A stretch of DNA of 64,000 bases from Neptunicoccus sediminis (GTDB taxonomy: Bacteria; Pseudomonadota; Alphaproteobacteria; Rhodobacterales; Rhodobacteraceae): positions 186,001 through 250,000 of the forward strand of contig NZ_MDVX01000008.1 of the NCBI RefSeq assembly GCF_001719615.1, given 5' to 3'. The position numbers and the translations under genes are program-made. Of the stretch, positions 18,744 through 28,916 are shown one piece after another. The notes beneath the pieces are model-generated. The model had not been told where the DNA came from. It saw nothing but the letters and a program-made list of their open reading frames with translations, and did not search any database. The first letter of the stretch is position 1. Every line of letters starts with the position of its first letter.

Positions 18744-20251
18744 CCCCACTGTTGCACCTGTCCGGACTGACCAAAGCCTATCCGGGCGTTGTTGCCAATG
18801 ATAACGTCGGATTTGAAATCGCCCCGGGAGAGGTTCACGCCCTGCTTGGGGAAAACGGCGCGGGAAAATCCACGCTGGTCAAGATGATCTACGGTCTGGT
18901 GCGCCCTGACAGCGGTGAAATGCGCCTCCACGGGCAGCCGTTTGCCCCGCACGAACCGCGCGCGGCGCGGGCGGCAGGCGTTGCGATGGTGTTCCAGCAT
19001 TTTTCCCTGTTCGAGGCGCTGAGCGTGGCGGAAAACATCGCCCTTGGCATGGATGATGCGCCCGAAACCGATGCGCTTAGCGATGAAATCCGCAGCGTCT
19101 CCAAGAAATACGGCCTGACCCTTGATCCCGACCGGATGGTGGGGGATCTGTCCGCAGGCGAACGCCAGCGGGTTGAAATCGTGCGCTGTCTTTTGCAGAA
19201 CCCCAAACTGCTGGTGATGGACGAGCCGACATCGGTTCTGACCCCGCAGGAAGTGGACGTGCTGTTTGAAACCCTGCGCCGCCTGCGCGATGAGGGCACG
19301 TCGATCCTGTATATTTCGCACAAACTGGAAGAAATCCGCACCATTTGTGACAACGCAACCATTCTGCGTCTGGGCAAGGTGGTTGGCACCTGTGTGCCAT
19401 CCGAGGAAACCCCCCGCACCATGGCGGAAATGATGGTGGGAACCGAGTTAAAGTCCCCGACCAAACGCCCCTACAAACCCGGCCGCGTGCTGCTGGAGGT
19501 AAAGAACCTGCAACTGCCGTCCAAAGACCCGTTCGGCACTTCCCTGCGCGATGTCAGCTTCTCGCTGCATGCGGGGGAGGTTCTGGGCGTGGCCGGTGTC
19601 GCAGGGAACGGACAGGACGAACTGCTGCTGGCCCTGTCGGGTGAAGAACTGACCGACACCGCCGCCATAACCCTGAAAGGGGCCACGATTGGCAGCAAGG
19701 GACCGAACCACCGCCGCCTGCAAGGATTGCTGGCCGCACCGGAAGAAAGGCTCGGCCATGCGGCGGCGCCCGATATGTCCCTGACAGAGAATGCTCTGCT
19801 GACAGGTCACGCGCGGCAACGGCTGACTAACAAGGGCTTTGTCAAATGGCAGGCGACACAAAATTTCGCCCGCGCCATCATCCAGAAATTCGATGTGCGC
19901 ACGCCGGGTGCCAGCCACGCGGCCAAATCCCTGTCGGGGGGCAACCTGCAGAAATTTGTCATCGGGCGCGAGATCATGCAGCGCCCCGACGTTCTGGTGG
20001 TGAACCAACCCACGTGGGGGGTTGACGCATCGGCAGCGGCCTTCATTCGTGAAGCCTTGCTGGAACTGGCCGAACAGGGTGCAGGCGTTCTGGTCATCAG
20101 TCAGGATCTGGACGAGTTGATGGAAATATCCGACACATTTGCCGTTCTTGCCGAAGGGCGGCTGTCCCGCGTGCGATCCGCTTCCGGCGTCACAATAGAA
20201 GAAATCGGCCTGTTGATGGGCGGAACGGAGGTTGATCATGCTGCGGCTTGA
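18740..20251 (+). CDS. ABC transporter ATP-binding protein, double cassette (BMP/nucleoside type)
   Basis: A 503-residue protein with two fused ATPase domains. The first has Walker A GENGAGKST, signature LSAGERQRVEI and Walker B LLVMDEPTSVLTPQ. The second is degenerate, with VAGNGQDELL in place of a P-loop, signature LSGGNLQKFVIGREI, and VNQPTWGVDA where a DEP Walker B is expected; such asymmetry is usual in this CUT2-like nucleoside family. It powers two permeases encoded immediately downstream. Linkage with xdhABC argues for import of purine nucleosides or nucleobases. The start overlaps xdhC by four bases. Confidence 0.92.
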   Translation: MTPLLHLSGLTKAYPGVVANDNVGFEIAPGEVHALLGENGAGKSTLVKMIYGLVRPDSGEMRLHGQPFAPHEPRAARAAGVAMVFQHFSLFEALSVAENIALGMDDAPETDALSDEIRSVSKKYGLTLDPDRMVGDLSAGERQRVEIVRCLLQNPKLLVMDEPTSVLTPQEVDVLFETLRRLRDEGTSILYISHKLEEIRTICDNATILRLGKVVGTCVPSEETPRTMAEMMVGTELKSPTKRPYKPGRVLLEVKNLQLPSKDPFGTSLRDVSFSLHAGEVLGVAGVAGNGQDELLLALSGEELTDTAAITLKGATIGSKGPNHRRLQGLLAAPEERLGHAAAPDMSLTENALLTGHARQRLTNKGFVKWQATQNFARAIIQKFDVRTPGASHAAKSLSGGNLQKFVIGREIMQRPDVLVVNQPTWGVDASAAAFIREALLELAEQGAGVLVISQDLDELMEISDTFAVLAEGRLSRVRSASGVTIEEIGLLMGGTEVDHAAA

Positions 20252-21329
20252 AGCACGTCCCGAACCTTCCCGCGCGATGGTGATGCTGACCCCGATCATT
20301 GCGGTCGTTGCCACGATGATTGCAGGCGGCATCCTGTTTGCCTTTCTCGGCAACAACCCGTTTACCGCGATCCGGATCATTTTCTGGGACCCATTGTTTA
20401 ACGATATGGTGGCGAGCTATACCCGTCCGCAACTGCTGGTGAAGGCTGCACCGCTGATCCTGATGGCGATCGGCCTGTCCTTCGGCTTTCGCGCCAATGT
20501 CTGGAATATCGGTGCAGAGGGTCAGTTCATCATGGGCGCTGTCATTGGCGGCGGCACGGCACTGGCGCTTTATCCGCTGGAAAGCCCCTTGGTTTTCCCC
20601 CTGATCATTATCATGGGCGGGCTTGGCGGGTTTTTATGGGCGATGATCCCCGCGATCCTGAAAATCCGCTTTAACGCGAATGAGATCCTTGTTTCCCTGA
20701 TGCTGGTTTATGTGGCGGCACAGTTTCTGGCGGCGATGGTCACGGGGCCGATGAAATCTCCTGTGGGCATGGGCTTTCCGGTGTCGCGCAATTTCAACGA
20801 ATACCAATCCGCCTTTAACGCAGAACTCTTGTCCAACACCGGACTGCATTTTGGCGTTCTGGTGATGATGGCTGTGGTGGTTTTAGGCTATATCTTCCTG
20901 ACCCGTCACATCTTCGGCTTCCAGATCCGCGTTTCGGGACAGTCCGCACGGGCCTCCAAATTCGCAGGGGTCAATCCCCACACCACCGTTGCGCTGTGCC
21001 TTGGTATTTCGGGCGCGCTGGCAGGACTAGCCGGATTGTTCGAAGTCACCGGACCTGCGGGCAAACTGTCCACAAACTTCCCGCTCGGCTACGGGTTCAC
21101 CGCGATTATCGTGGCGTTTCTGGGCCGACTGCACCCCGTTGGCATCCTGCTGGCGGGGCTGTTGATGGCGCTGACCTATATCGGCGGAGAACTGGCCCAG
21201 TTCCAGATGTCCATTCCGGCGGCCGCTATTCAGGTGTTTCAGGGCATGTTGCTGTTCTTCCTGCTAGGCGTCGATATTCTGGTTAATTTCCGCCTGCGCT
21301 GGGATACCAAATCCAAGGAGGCCCACTGA
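20238..21329 (+). CDS. ABC transporter permease, first of pair (purine/nucleoside uptake)
   Basis: A polytopic inner-membrane protein of 363 residues with about nine to ten hydrophobic segments. EGQFIMGAVIGGG and the later GYGFTAIIVAFLGRLHPVG match the permease family that pairs with BMP-type binding proteins. I chose ATG at 20238, preceded by GGAGG (20227-20231) with six bases between; a TTG two codons earlier is less likely. It overlaps the end of the ATP-binding gene by 14 bases and ends one base inside the second permease gene, so the operon is tightly packed. Confidence 0.9.
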   Translation: MLRLEARPEPSRAMVMLTPIIAVVATMIAGGILFAFLGNNPFTAIRIIFWDPLFNDMVASYTRPQLLVKAAPLILMAIGLSFGFRANVWNIGAEGQFIMGAVIGGGTALALYPLESPLVFPLIIIMGGLGGFLWAMIPAILKIRFNANEILVSLMLVYVAAQFLAAMVTGPMKSPVGMGFPVSRNFNEYQSAFNAELLSNTGLHFGVLVMMAVVVLGYIFLTRHIFGFQIRVSGQSARASKFAGVNPHTTVALCLGISGALAGLAGLFEVTGPAGKLSTNFPLGYGFTAIIVAFLGRLHPVGILLAGLLMALTYIGGELAQFQMSIPAAAIQVFQGMLLFFLLGVDILVNFRLRWDTKSKEAH

Positions 21330-22261
21330 TGGACCTGTCCTCTATTTCGCCCGTCACACTGATTGTCAGCCTGATGGCAGCCTCCACCCCGATCCTGCTC
21401 GCCGCTCTGGGAGAGCTGGTGGTTGAGAAATCCGGCGTCCTGAACCTTGGCGTTGAAGGGATGATGATTATCGGCGCGGTGTGCGGGTTTATCGCGGCCG
21501 TGACCACAGGCTCTCCGTGGCTCGGCTTCCTGTTTGGGGCGATCTGCGGCGCGGCGGTGTCGATGATCTTTGCCGTGTTGACCCAGTATCTGATGGCCAA
21601 TCAGGTGGCATCGGGGTTGGGACTTACCATGTTCGGGCTCGGGCTGGCTGCATTGCTCGGGCACAGCTATACCGGCATCAACCCGCCTTCTTTTTCGCAA
21701 ATCCACATTCCGGTTCTCAGCGACCTGCCGGTGGTGGGGCGCATTGTCTTTGGCCATGATCCGATGATCTACTTCTCTTTGGCACTGACCTTTGGCATCT
21801 GGTATTTCCTGACCCGTACACGGGGCGGGCTGGTGCTGCGCGCTGTGGGCGAAAGCCATGACGCTGCCCATGCGCTTGGCTACAAGGTTATCCGCATCCG
21901 CATGCTGGCCATCGCCTTTGGCGGCGCCTGTGCCGGTCTGGGCGGTGCCTATCTGTCGCTGGTGCGCGTCCCCCAATGGGCCGAGGGCATGACGGCAGGT
22001 GCGGGTTGGATCGCGCTGGCCATCGTCGTTTTCGCAAGCTGGAAACCCGGACGGGCGATCATCGGCGCCTATCTGTTTGGCGGCGTCACCGTGCTGCAAC
22101 TGAACCTTCAGGCCGCAGGTCTGGCGATTTCGCCGGCCTATCTGTCCATGACGCCCTATCTTGCAACCATCATCGTGCTGGTTATCATGGCATCCGACAA
22201 AAAGCGTCAGTCCCTGAATGCGCCCGCATCTCTGGGCAAGACTTTCTTTGCATCCACATAA
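21329..22261 (+). CDS. ABC transporter permease, second of pair (purine/nucleoside uptake)
   Basis: A 310-residue membrane protein forming the permease heterodimer with the preceding product. The conserved LGELVVEKSGVLNLGVEGMMI near residue 28 and the cytoplasmic coupling region LRAVGESHDAAHALGYKVIRIR identify the family. Start and upstream stop share one base (TGATG), and GGAGG lies just ahead. Eight to ten transmembrane helices are apparent. The next gene encodes the periplasmic binding protein, completing the transporter. Confidence 0.91.
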   Translation: MDLSSISPVTLIVSLMAASTPILLAALGELVVEKSGVLNLGVEGMMIIGAVCGFIAAVTTGSPWLGFLFGAICGAAVSMIFAVLTQYLMANQVASGLGLTMFGLGLAALLGHSYTGINPPSFSQIHIPVLSDLPVVGRIVFGHDPMIYFSLALTFGIWYFLTRTRGGLVLRAVGESHDAAHALGYKVIRIRMLAIAFGGACAGLGGAYLSLVRVPQWAEGMTAGAGWIALAIVVFASWKPGRAIIGAYLFGGVTVLQLNLQAAGLAISPAYLSMTPYLATIIVLVIMASDKKRQSLNAPASLGKTFFAST

Positions 22262-22329
22262 CAAAAACCGTCGCCAATCGCGCGGCACATAAGACAGACA
22301 CACGAAGACCAACAAGGAGAAAGACCCTC

Positions 22330-23406
22330 ATGAATCTTATCAAAACCCTGCTCGCAGGCGCAGCAGTCGCCACCGGCCTTGCCGGTGCGGCGTTTGCCGA
22401 AGACAAACTGAAAGTCGGCTTCATCTACATCGGGCCTCCGGGCGACATGGGCTGGACCTATGAACACGATCAGGGCCGCAAGGCGATCGAGGAAGCATTG
22501 GGCGACAAAGTCGAAACCACCTATGTGGAAAACGTGCCGGAATCCGCAGACTCCGAACGTGTGATGACGCAAATGGCCCTGTCCGGCCACAAGCTGATCT
22601 TTGCGACATCCTTTAACTACATGGATCACGTGATGAACGTGGCGAAGAAGTTTCCGGACGTAAAATTCGAACACGCCACAGGCTTCAAACGGGCCGACAA
22701 CGTGTCCACATACTCCGCACGTTTTTATGAAGGCCGCGCGGTTATCGGCCACATCGCCGGACATATGACCAAGACCAACACCATCGGTTACATTGCGTCC
22801 TATCCGATCCCCGAAGTGATCCGCGGCATCAACTCTGCCTATCTGGCGGCCAAAGCGGTGAACCCCGAAGTGAAATTCAAAGTGGTCTGGGCCTACACAT
22901 GGTTTGATCCGGGCAAAGAGGCCGACGCGGCAAACGCGCTGATCGAACAGGGTGCGGATGTGATCATGCAGCACACCGATTCCACAGCACCTATGTCCGA
23001 GATGAAGAAACACGAAGGCATCATCGGTTTTGGTCAGGCGTCCGACATGGGGCAGTTCGCACCTAAACCACGGGTCAGCTCTATCATCGACAACTGGGCA
23101 CCCTACTATGTGGCACGTACACAGGCGATGCTGGACGGCACTTGGGAAAGCACCGATACTTGGCACGGTATCAAGGAAGGCATGGTTGAAATCGGTGAAA
23201 TGACCGACGCCATCCCTGCCGAAGTCCGCGCCTCCGCACAGGAACTGGCGGACAAGCTGGCCTCTGGCGAGGTTCACGCCTTCACAGGTCCGATCAACAA
23301 ACAGGACGGTTCCGCCTGGCTGGCCGAAGGTGAAACCGCTGATGACGGTACGCTGGCTGGCATGGATTTCTACGTTGAAGGTATCGAGGCAGAGATCCCC
23401 AACTAA
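22330..23406 (+). CDS. BMP family ABC transporter substrate-binding protein
   Basis: A periplasmic binding protein of 358 residues with a cleavable signal peptide (LLAGAAVATGLAGAAFA, cut before EDKLKVGF). The mature start KVGFIYIGPPGDMGWTYEHDQG and the later segments YVENVPESADSERVMTQMA and IGYIASYPIPEVIRGINS are typical of the Bmp/PnrA/Med family, whose members bind purine nucleosides or nucleobases. I chose ATG at 22330, with AAGGAG upstream. It is the last gene of the xdhABC-ABC operon and is followed by a strong terminator. The purine ligand is inferred from family and operon. Confidence 0.93.
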   Translation: MNLIKTLLAGAAVATGLAGAAFAEDKLKVGFIYIGPPGDMGWTYEHDQGRKAIEEALGDKVETTYVENVPESADSERVMTQMALSGHKLIFATSFNYMDHVMNVAKKFPDVKFEHATGFKRADNVSTYSARFYEGRAVIGHIAGHMTKTNTIGYIASYPIPEVIRGINSAYLAAKAVNPEVKFKVVWAYTWFDPGKEADAANALIEQGADVIMQHTDSTAPMSEMKKHEGIIGFGQASDMGQFAPKPRVSSIIDNWAPYYVARTQAMLDGTWESTDTWHGIKEGMVEIGEMTDAIPAEVRASAQELADKLASGEVHAFTGPINKQDGSAWLAEGETADDGTLAGMDFYVEGIEAEIPN

Positions 23407-23425
23407 GCCCTGCCCATAATTTGCG

Positions 23426-23458
23426 AAAGGCCCGTGCATCCGCGCGGGCCTTTTCGTT
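23426..23458 (+). terminator. Rho-independent terminator of the xdh-ABC operon
   Basis: The stem AAAGGCCCG / CGGGCCTTT (23426-23434 and 23445-23453) is followed by TTCGTTT. It lies 20 bases after the binding-protein stop codon and closes the seven-gene operon. Confidence 0.85.
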
Positions 23459-23518
23459 TACATACCCTGAACTTCCGGATTACCCTGCGCGCAAATCCTG
23501 TCGTTTGAAAGTTTCCCC

Positions 23519-24457
23519 ATGTCCGAATTTACCACCCTGAACGGCGCGCCCGCCTCCCCTTTCTGCTTTGGCACCATGCAATTCGGGGGCGGCTCTGACG
23601 AAGCCGAAAGTGAGGCTGTCTTCAAAACCTGCCGCGACGCTGGCATCAATTTCTTTGACAGCGCTTGGGTTTATACCAACGGGGCCTCTGAAACGATCCT
23701 CGGCAAACTGGCCAAGGCAGAGCGGTACTCCCTGATCCTGACCAGCAAGGGCGGATACGTCGGCCCGTCCAGCTGCGAAAATCTGACCGCGCAACTGGAC
23801 GAGAGCCTGCGCCGCATGCAGACGGATTATGTGGACATCTATTTCATTCACCGTTTTGATGATGACACCCCCTTGGAGGAAACCTTCGACACACTGGCCG
23901 CGATGCAACAGGCAGGGCAGATCCGCTACATCGGCGTGTCCAACTATGCCGCGTGGCAGGTGATGAAGGCGCAAGGGATCGCCGCGTCTGCCGGAACAAA
24001 GATCGACGTAATCCAGCCGATGTATAACCTTGTGAAGCGTCAGGCAGAGGTGGAACTGCTGCCCATGTGCCTGTCCGAAGGCATCAAGGTCACACCCTAT
24101 TCGCCGCTGGGCGGCGGCTTGCTGACGGGCAAATACGCCGCAGGCAGACAGGCAGACGGGCGTTTGTCCAAGGACCACCGCTATGCAGCGCGTTACGGGC
24201 TGGAACAGATGCACCGGACAGCAGAAGAACTTGCAGCGCTGGCAGCGGACAAAGGCGTTGATCCGGCAGTCTTGGCGGTGGGCTTTGTTGCCGCCCATCC
24301 CGCTGTTACCGCCCCGATCATCTCGGCCCGTACGGTGGACCAACTGCGCCCGTCACTCGCGGCTATGACAGCGCCGCTAAGCGCGGCAGACTACGCCGAG
24401 ATTGCTGCCCTATCTGCGAAACCTGCCCCTGCCACGGACCGTCTGGAAGAAGCCTGA
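23519..24457 (+). CDS. Aldo/keto reductase
   Basis: An NAD(P)H-dependent oxidoreductase of 312 residues with the TIM-barrel AKR layout. The catalytic tetrad region is visible as NFFDSAWVYTNGASE (Asp and Tyr) with TSKGGYVGPSS (Lys) and DIYFIHRFDDDTPLEE (His). The cofactor-binding part near the C-terminus includes HPAVTAPIISARTVDQL. It resembles the AKR subgroup of YajO and sugar aldehyde reductases. The substrate is unknown. It stands alone behind the terminator and is convergent with the MFS gene, with three bases between the stop codons. Confidence 0.9.
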   Translation: MSEFTTLNGAPASPFCFGTMQFGGGSDEAESEAVFKTCRDAGINFFDSAWVYTNGASETILGKLAKAERYSLILTSKGGYVGPSSCENLTAQLDESLRRMQTDYVDIYFIHRFDDDTPLEETFDTLAAMQQAGQIRYIGVSNYAAWQVMKAQGIAASAGTKIDVIQPMYNLVKRQAEVELLPMCLSEGIKVTPYSPLGGGLLTGKYAAGRQADGRLSKDHRYAARYGLEQMHRTAEELAALAADKGVDPAVLAVGFVAAHPAVTAPIISARTVDQLRPSLAAMTAPLSAADYAEIAALSAKPAPATDRLEEA

Positions 24458-24460
24458 ACG

Positions 24461-25666
24461 TTAAAATACATCCCGCCGCCAGCCGCGGAATATCCACAGG
24501 GCGATCAGGATCAGGAAGGCCGAAGCGATAAACGGCGCCCCCGGAAAATACAGGGCAGCGCCTTCGCGGGTGAACAAGCTGAACAGCCCCGTCATCACCA
24601 ACGGCGCGATGATGGACGCCATCGCCCGCACGCTGCTGACCACGCCCTGCAATTCCCCCTGTGCGTCATCAGGCACGGCGCGGCTCATGATTCCTTGCAT
24701 GGCCGGACCGGCCAGCATGCCGAGCGCACTGACCGGCAAAAGGGCGAATATCACCCAAGTAGCCGGTGCAAGGGCAATCCCCACAAAAGCCAGCATTTCC
24801 ATCGTCAGCCCCAGCACTGCTGTGCCGTATTCCCCCAGACGCGGGATTGCCAGCCGGATCAACAGCCCTTGGCTGAGCGCCATCATCACCCCGAATGCGC
24901 CGAGCGATACACCCACCAGCCACGGCTCCCAGCCGAATTTGCCAATGGTGTAAAAGGCCCAGATCACCGGATAGACCACAAAGGCGATTTCCTGAAAGAA
25001 CAGCACGATCATCATCCGCCCCTGTCCCGGTATGGCCGCAACAGACCGGAACGCCCCGTGGGGCAGCGCACGGCGCCACTCAAAGGCGCGGCGGTTGCGG
25101 TCGGTGACGGTCTCGGGCAGGACGAAATAGCCGAAAACGGCGTTCGCCCCTGCCATCACAGCCGCCAGATAAAACGGTGCGCGGGGGCCAAATTCTGCCA
25201 TCAGCCCGCCCAGCATCGGCCCAAGGATAAACCCGATCCCGAAAGCCGCCCCCATCAACCCGAAATTCGCGGCTTTTTCTTCGGGCTTGGACACATCCGC
25301 TATTACCGCGCCAGCGGTGGAATGGTTCGCCGCCGTGATCCCGCCAAGCACACGGGCCAGAAACAGCAGCCAGAGCGCATGGGCCAGCCCCATAATAACG
25401 TAGTCAATCGCCATGACCGTCATCGACACCAGCAGGATTTTGCGCCGTCCGAAACGGTCCGACAGGTTGCCAACCAGCGGGCCGAACAGGAATTGCATCG
25501 CGGCAAAGACCGTAGAGAGGATACCACCCCAGATTGCGGCATTGGCCAGCGTGCTGCCCCCGAGGTCCAGCAAAAGCGCAGGCATGACAGGCATAATCAG
25601 CCCGATCCCGATAGCATCAATCACCACCGTTATCAGGATGAAGTGAATGGCTCTGTTTTGGGGCAT
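24461..25666 (-). CDS. Major facilitator superfamily exporter, TetA-like
   Basis: A 401-residue protein with about twelve transmembrane helices. The N-terminus ([20 protein letters not shown]) and the loop motif [15 protein letters not shown] are as in the drug:H+ antiporter group that includes class A-E tetracycline exporters. [21 protein letters not shown] carries motif C-like glycine spacing. It could export an antibiotic or a metabolite; the sequence does not decide. There is no TetR-type regulator next to it, which makes a dedicated inducible resistance system unlikely. It is transcribed alone. Confidence 0.88.
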   Translation of the reverse strand: MPQNRAIHFILITVVIDAIGIGLIMPVMPALLLDLGGSTLANAAIWGGILSTVFAAMQFLFGPLVGNLSDRFGRRKILLVSMTVMAIDYVIMGLAHALWLLFLARVLGGITAANHSTAGAVIADVSKPEEKAANFGLMGAAFGIGFILGPMLGGLMAEFGPRAPFYLAAVMAGANAVFGYFVLPETVTDRNRRAFEWRRALPHGAFRSVAAIPGQGRMMIVLFFQEIAFVVYPVIWAFYTIGKFGWEPWLVGVSLGAFGVMMALSQGLLIRLAIPRLGEYGTAVLGLTMEMLAFVGIALAPATWVIFALLPVSALGMLAGPAMQGIMSRAVPDDAQGELQGVVSSVRAMASIIAPLVMTGLFSLFTREGAALYFPGAPFIASAFLILIALWIFRGWRRDVF

Positions 25667-25765
25667 GCGTGCTAATCCGATCGGCGTCGGATTTTTCTAG
25701 GCCATGCAAAGCAGCCTGACAAGAAAATAGCCCCCGTTTTATGGCAACCTCGTGCTTCCCTTGCG

Positions 25766-27004
25766 TCAGCCTGTTTTGTCTGATGCCCCTCCGGTAAAGC
25801 CGTTCGGCCTGTCATAACTGCAAGGCGCTTCCTGCATTTCCAGATGCAACCCTGTTCCGGTCCAAGGATGGGCGCGGGCGAGATCCTCGTCAAATTCGAT
25901 CCCTAGTCCGGGGGCTGTTGGTGCAAGGATAAAGCCGTCCTCCCACGTGATGGAATGCTTGATCAGGTCCATATGGAACTCCCCGCCGGTCTGGATGGTT
26001 TCAGCCATCAGCAGGTTCGGGATATTCGCCGCAAGCTGGATATTTGCAGCCCATTCCACGGGTCCGGCATACAGATGCGGGGCGATCTGGGCGTTGTAGA
26101 CTTCGGCAATGGCGGCGATTTTCTTGGTTTCAAGGATGCCCCCCGCCCGGCCAAGGGCGGGTTGCAGGATGCTGGCCGCCCCGCTGCGCAGGACGGGGGC
26201 GAACTCCGCCTTGGTGGTCAAACGCTCTCCGGTGGCGACAGGGATGCGCACCGCCTGCGCAACACGGGCCATCTCCTCCACACAATCCGGCGGCACAGGT
26301 TCTTCAAACCACAACGGAGAATACGGTTCCAGCGCCTGCCCCAACCGGATCGCGCCCGCTGTGGAAAACTGGCCGTGGGTGCCAAACAAAAGGTCCGCCC
26401 TGTCCCCAACAGCGGCGCGGATTTCCTTAGAAAAGGCAACCGAGAGCGCAATATCCCCCATCGCAGGCATATGCCCGCCCCGCAGGGTGTAGGGTCCGGC
26501 CGGATCGAACTTTACCGCCGTAAAGCCGAGCGACACCATTTCCGCCGCGGATTCCGCGGCTGCATGGGGATCGGACCAAAAGCTGGTCTGGTCGTGATGC
26601 TCCATCGGATAAAGATAGGTGTAAGAGCGGATACGCTTGTTCATCAGTCCGCCCATGAGCGCATAGGCGGGGCGGTCATGGGCCTTGCCCAGAATATCCC
26701 AGCAGGCAATTTCCATCCCCGAGAACGCGCCGATGGTGGTCGGGTCGGGGCGCTGGGTGAAGCCGCTGGAATAGACGCGGCGAAACATCATTTCGATATT
26801 CTCGGGGTTCTCCCCAGCCATATGCCGCGCAAACACATCGCGGATCACCGCGCACATGGCCTCGGGTCCGACAGAGGCGGCGTAAACCTCGCCATAGCCT
26901 ACAATACCGTTATCCGTCGTCAGCTTCACAAAGATGAAATAGCGTCCGCCCCAGCCCGGTGGCGGGTTGCCTACGACAAAAATTTCCAGATCGGCCAGTT
27001 TCAT
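25766..27004 (-). CDS. Enolase-superfamily protein, mandelate racemase/muconate lactonizing group
   Basis: A 412-residue enzyme expected to abstract a proton alpha to a carboxylate, typically as a sugar-acid dehydratase or cycloisomerase. The capping domain is MKLADLEIFVVGNPPPGWGG and so on. The barrel shows VKFDPAGPY (K165), FEEPVPPD (E234, E235), VATGERLTT (E260) and a histidine in IAPHLYAGP. Where most members have the first metal ligand (D-x-N or DFHG), this one reads GTHGQ at 208-212, so the Asp position appears to be Thr209. I chose ATG at 27004; the longer frame upstream lacks conserved residues. The substrate is unknown. Confidence 0.85.
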   Translation of the reverse strand: MKLADLEIFVVGNPPPGWGGRYFIFVKLTTDNGIVGYGEVYAASVGPEAMCAVIRDVFARHMAGENPENIEMMFRRVYSSGFTQRPDPTTIGAFSGMEIACWDILGKAHDRPAYALMGGLMNKRIRSYTYLYPMEHHDQTSFWSDPHAAAESAAEMVSLGFTAVKFDPAGPYTLRGGHMPAMGDIALSVAFSKEIRAAVGDRADLLFGTHGQFSTAGAIRLGQALEPYSPLWFEEPVPPDCVEEMARVAQAVRIPVATGERLTTKAEFAPVLRSGAASILQPALGRAGGILETKKIAAIAEVYNAQIAPHLYAGPVEWAANIQLAANIPNLLMAETIQTGGEFHMDLIKHSITWEDGFILAPTAPGLGIEFDEDLARAHPWTGTGLHLEMQEAPCSYDRPNGFTGGASDKTG

Positions 27005-27186
27005 ATTCCAAAAATCCCCGTTGTTTCCGGCCACACTGACCCGCCTGTCCGCAGGATTCCAGCCTGTTTGCGTGATTTTTAACGCAATTTGCGGCTCTTG
27101 AAGGGGGCGAGCCCAAAACCACCCTTTCACTTTTCCACCGAACCCCCTAAGCCACGGCCAAGCACCGATAGCAGGAAACCGCCAAA

Positions 27187-28800
27187 GTGACGAAAAACAC
27201 ACCAATCTCCGATTTTGCTTCCCGCCTGCGCGGGAGCACCTATTTCTCCCGCAGCCGGGAGCTTAACCTTCCCCAGACCCGCACGGACATCCTGTCCGGT
27301 CTGACGGTTGCGCTGGCACTGGTCCCCGAAGCGGTAGCCTTTGCCTTTGTCGCCGGTGTCGAGCCACTGGTCGGCCTTTACGCCGCCTTCATCGTCGGCC
27401 TGATCACGGCTGCCTTTGGCGGACGCCCCGGTATGATCTCCGGTGCGACCGGCGCGCTGGCGGTTGTGATGGTCTCTCTCGTGGCGCAACACGGGGTGCA
27501 ATATCTGTTTGCCACGGTTGTTCTGATGGGGATCATCCAGATTGCCGCCGGTATCTTCCGGCTGGGCAAATTCATCCGCATGGTGCCCCATCCGGTGATG
27601 CTGGGCTTTGTGAACGGTCTGGCCATTGTGATCTTTCTGGCGCAGATGGAACAGTTCCGCGTGCCGGACGGGGCCGGTGGCCATACGTGGATGTCCGGTT
27701 CTACGCTGTGGATCACACTGGCGCTGGTGGCGGCGACTATGGCGATCATCTGGGCCACGCCGCGCCTGACCCGCGCCTTTCCCGCACCGCTGGCCGCTAT
27801 TGGCATCGTCGCGGTGGTGGTGATCCTGTTCGATATTCCCGTCCCCCGCGTTGGTGACATGGCTTCTGTCGAAGGCGGCCTGCCCGCGTTTGCCATTCCC
27901 GCCGTTCCCTTCACGCTTGAGACCCTCTGGATCATCCTGCCCTATTCGATCATTCTGGCCGCCATCGGCCTGATCGAGAGCCTGCTGACCCTGAACCTTG
28001 TGGGTGAGATCACTAACCAGCGTGGCGGTGCCTCGCGCGAGTGTCTGGCACAGGGTGCGGCCAATACCGTAACCGGATTTTTCGGCGGTATGGGCGGTTG
28101 TGCAATGATCGGCCAGTCCATGATCAACGTGAACTCCGGCGGGCGCGGACGGCTTTCGGGTATCTCTGCCGCGCTGTTCCTGCTGGCGTTTATCCTCGTC
28201 GGTTCCTCGATCATCGAGATGATCCCGCTGGCCGCGCTTGTGGGTGTGATGTTCATGGTGGTGATCGGCACTTTCGCATGGCAATCCCTGCGCATTCTGG
28301 CCCGCGTGCCCCGCGCAGACGCTTTTGTGATCCTGCTGGTCACAGCCGTCACCGTGGCCGAAGACCTTGCCATCGCCGTTGTTGTCGGCGTGATCGTTTC
28401 CGCGCTGGTCTATGCATGGAATGCGGCATCTATGATTTCCGCCACCCATCACGAAAGCAAATCCGAACCGGGTGCGCGGGTTTACGACATCAAAGGTCCG
28501 CTGTTCTTTGGCTCTGCCACACGGTTTCAGGAGTTGTTCAAACCTGCCGAGGACCCCGACATTGTGATCCTTGATTTCGCAGGCTCCCGCGTTGTGGACC
28601 AATCCGCCCTGCAAGCGATTGAGGCTGTGGCCGAGAAATACGACGCCGCAGGCAAGCGCCTGATGCTGCGCCATCTCAGCCGCGATTGTCACCAGTTGCT
28701 GACCAAAGCGGGCCAGTTGATGGTGGATACGGACGACGACCCCGATTACCGCCTGAGCGTCGATTACGACGTGCAACTGGGCCGCATCGGCAGCCATTAG
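27187..28800 (+). CDS. SulP family anion transporter with STAS domain
   Basis: An inner-membrane transporter of 537 residues. The N-terminal half shows [24 protein letters not shown], the SulP consensus region, followed by ten or more hydrophobic segments including [22 protein letters not shown]. The cytoplasmic C-terminus is a STAS domain ([23 protein letters not shown]). SulP proteins carry sulfate, bicarbonate or dicarboxylates, and the sequence does not tell which. GTG at 27187 follows AGGAAA. No carbonic anhydrase or sulfate-assimilation gene is adjacent. A strong terminator follows. Confidence 0.9.
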   Translation: MTKNTPISDFASRLRGSTYFSRSRELNLPQTRTDILSGLTVALALVPEAVAFAFVAGVEPLVGLYAAFIVGLITAAFGGRPGMISGATGALAVVMVSLVAQHGVQYLFATVVLMGIIQIAAGIFRLGKFIRMVPHPVMLGFVNGLAIVIFLAQMEQFRVPDGAGGHTWMSGSTLWITLALVAATMAIIWATPRLTRAFPAPLAAIGIVAVVVILFDIPVPRVGDMASVEGGLPAFAIPAVPFTLETLWIILPYSIILAAIGLIESLLTLNLVGEITNQRGGASRECLAQGAANTVTGFFGGMGGCAMIGQSMINVNSGGRGRLSGISAALFLLAFILVGSSIIEMIPLAALVGVMFMVVIGTFAWQSLRILARVPRADAFVILLVTAVTVAEDLAIAVVVGVIVSALVYAWNAASMISATHHESKSEPGARVYDIKGPLFFGSATRFQELFKPAEDPDIVILDFAGSRVVDQSALQAIEAVAEKYDAAGKRLMLRHLSRDCHQLLTKAGQLMVDTDDDPDYRLSVDYDVQLGRIGSH

Positions 28801-28822
28801 AACGACAGTTGGCGACACAAAC

Positions 28823-28857
28823 AAAAGGCGCGGAGGACCACCCTCCGCGCCTTTTTT
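28823..28857 (+). terminator. Rho-independent terminator after the SulP gene
   Basis: The long stem AAAAGGCGCGGAGG / CCTCCGCGCCTTTT (28823-28836 and 28842-28855) ends in a T run. It is nearly symmetric, with A before and T after the stem, so it could work in both directions. Confidence 0.9.
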
Positions 28858-28916
28858 CATGTGCTGTACCTGCCCGCCCGAACTGCGCTAGGCTCGGGAC
28901 CAAAGGAGTATCCCGA

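Noticed and set aside
27127-28860. A 577-codon open frame antisense to the SulP gene
   Set aside because: The translation is dominated by His, Gln, Asp and Gly, typical of the reverse frame of membrane-protein genes. The SulP reading has a complete transporter and STAS domain.
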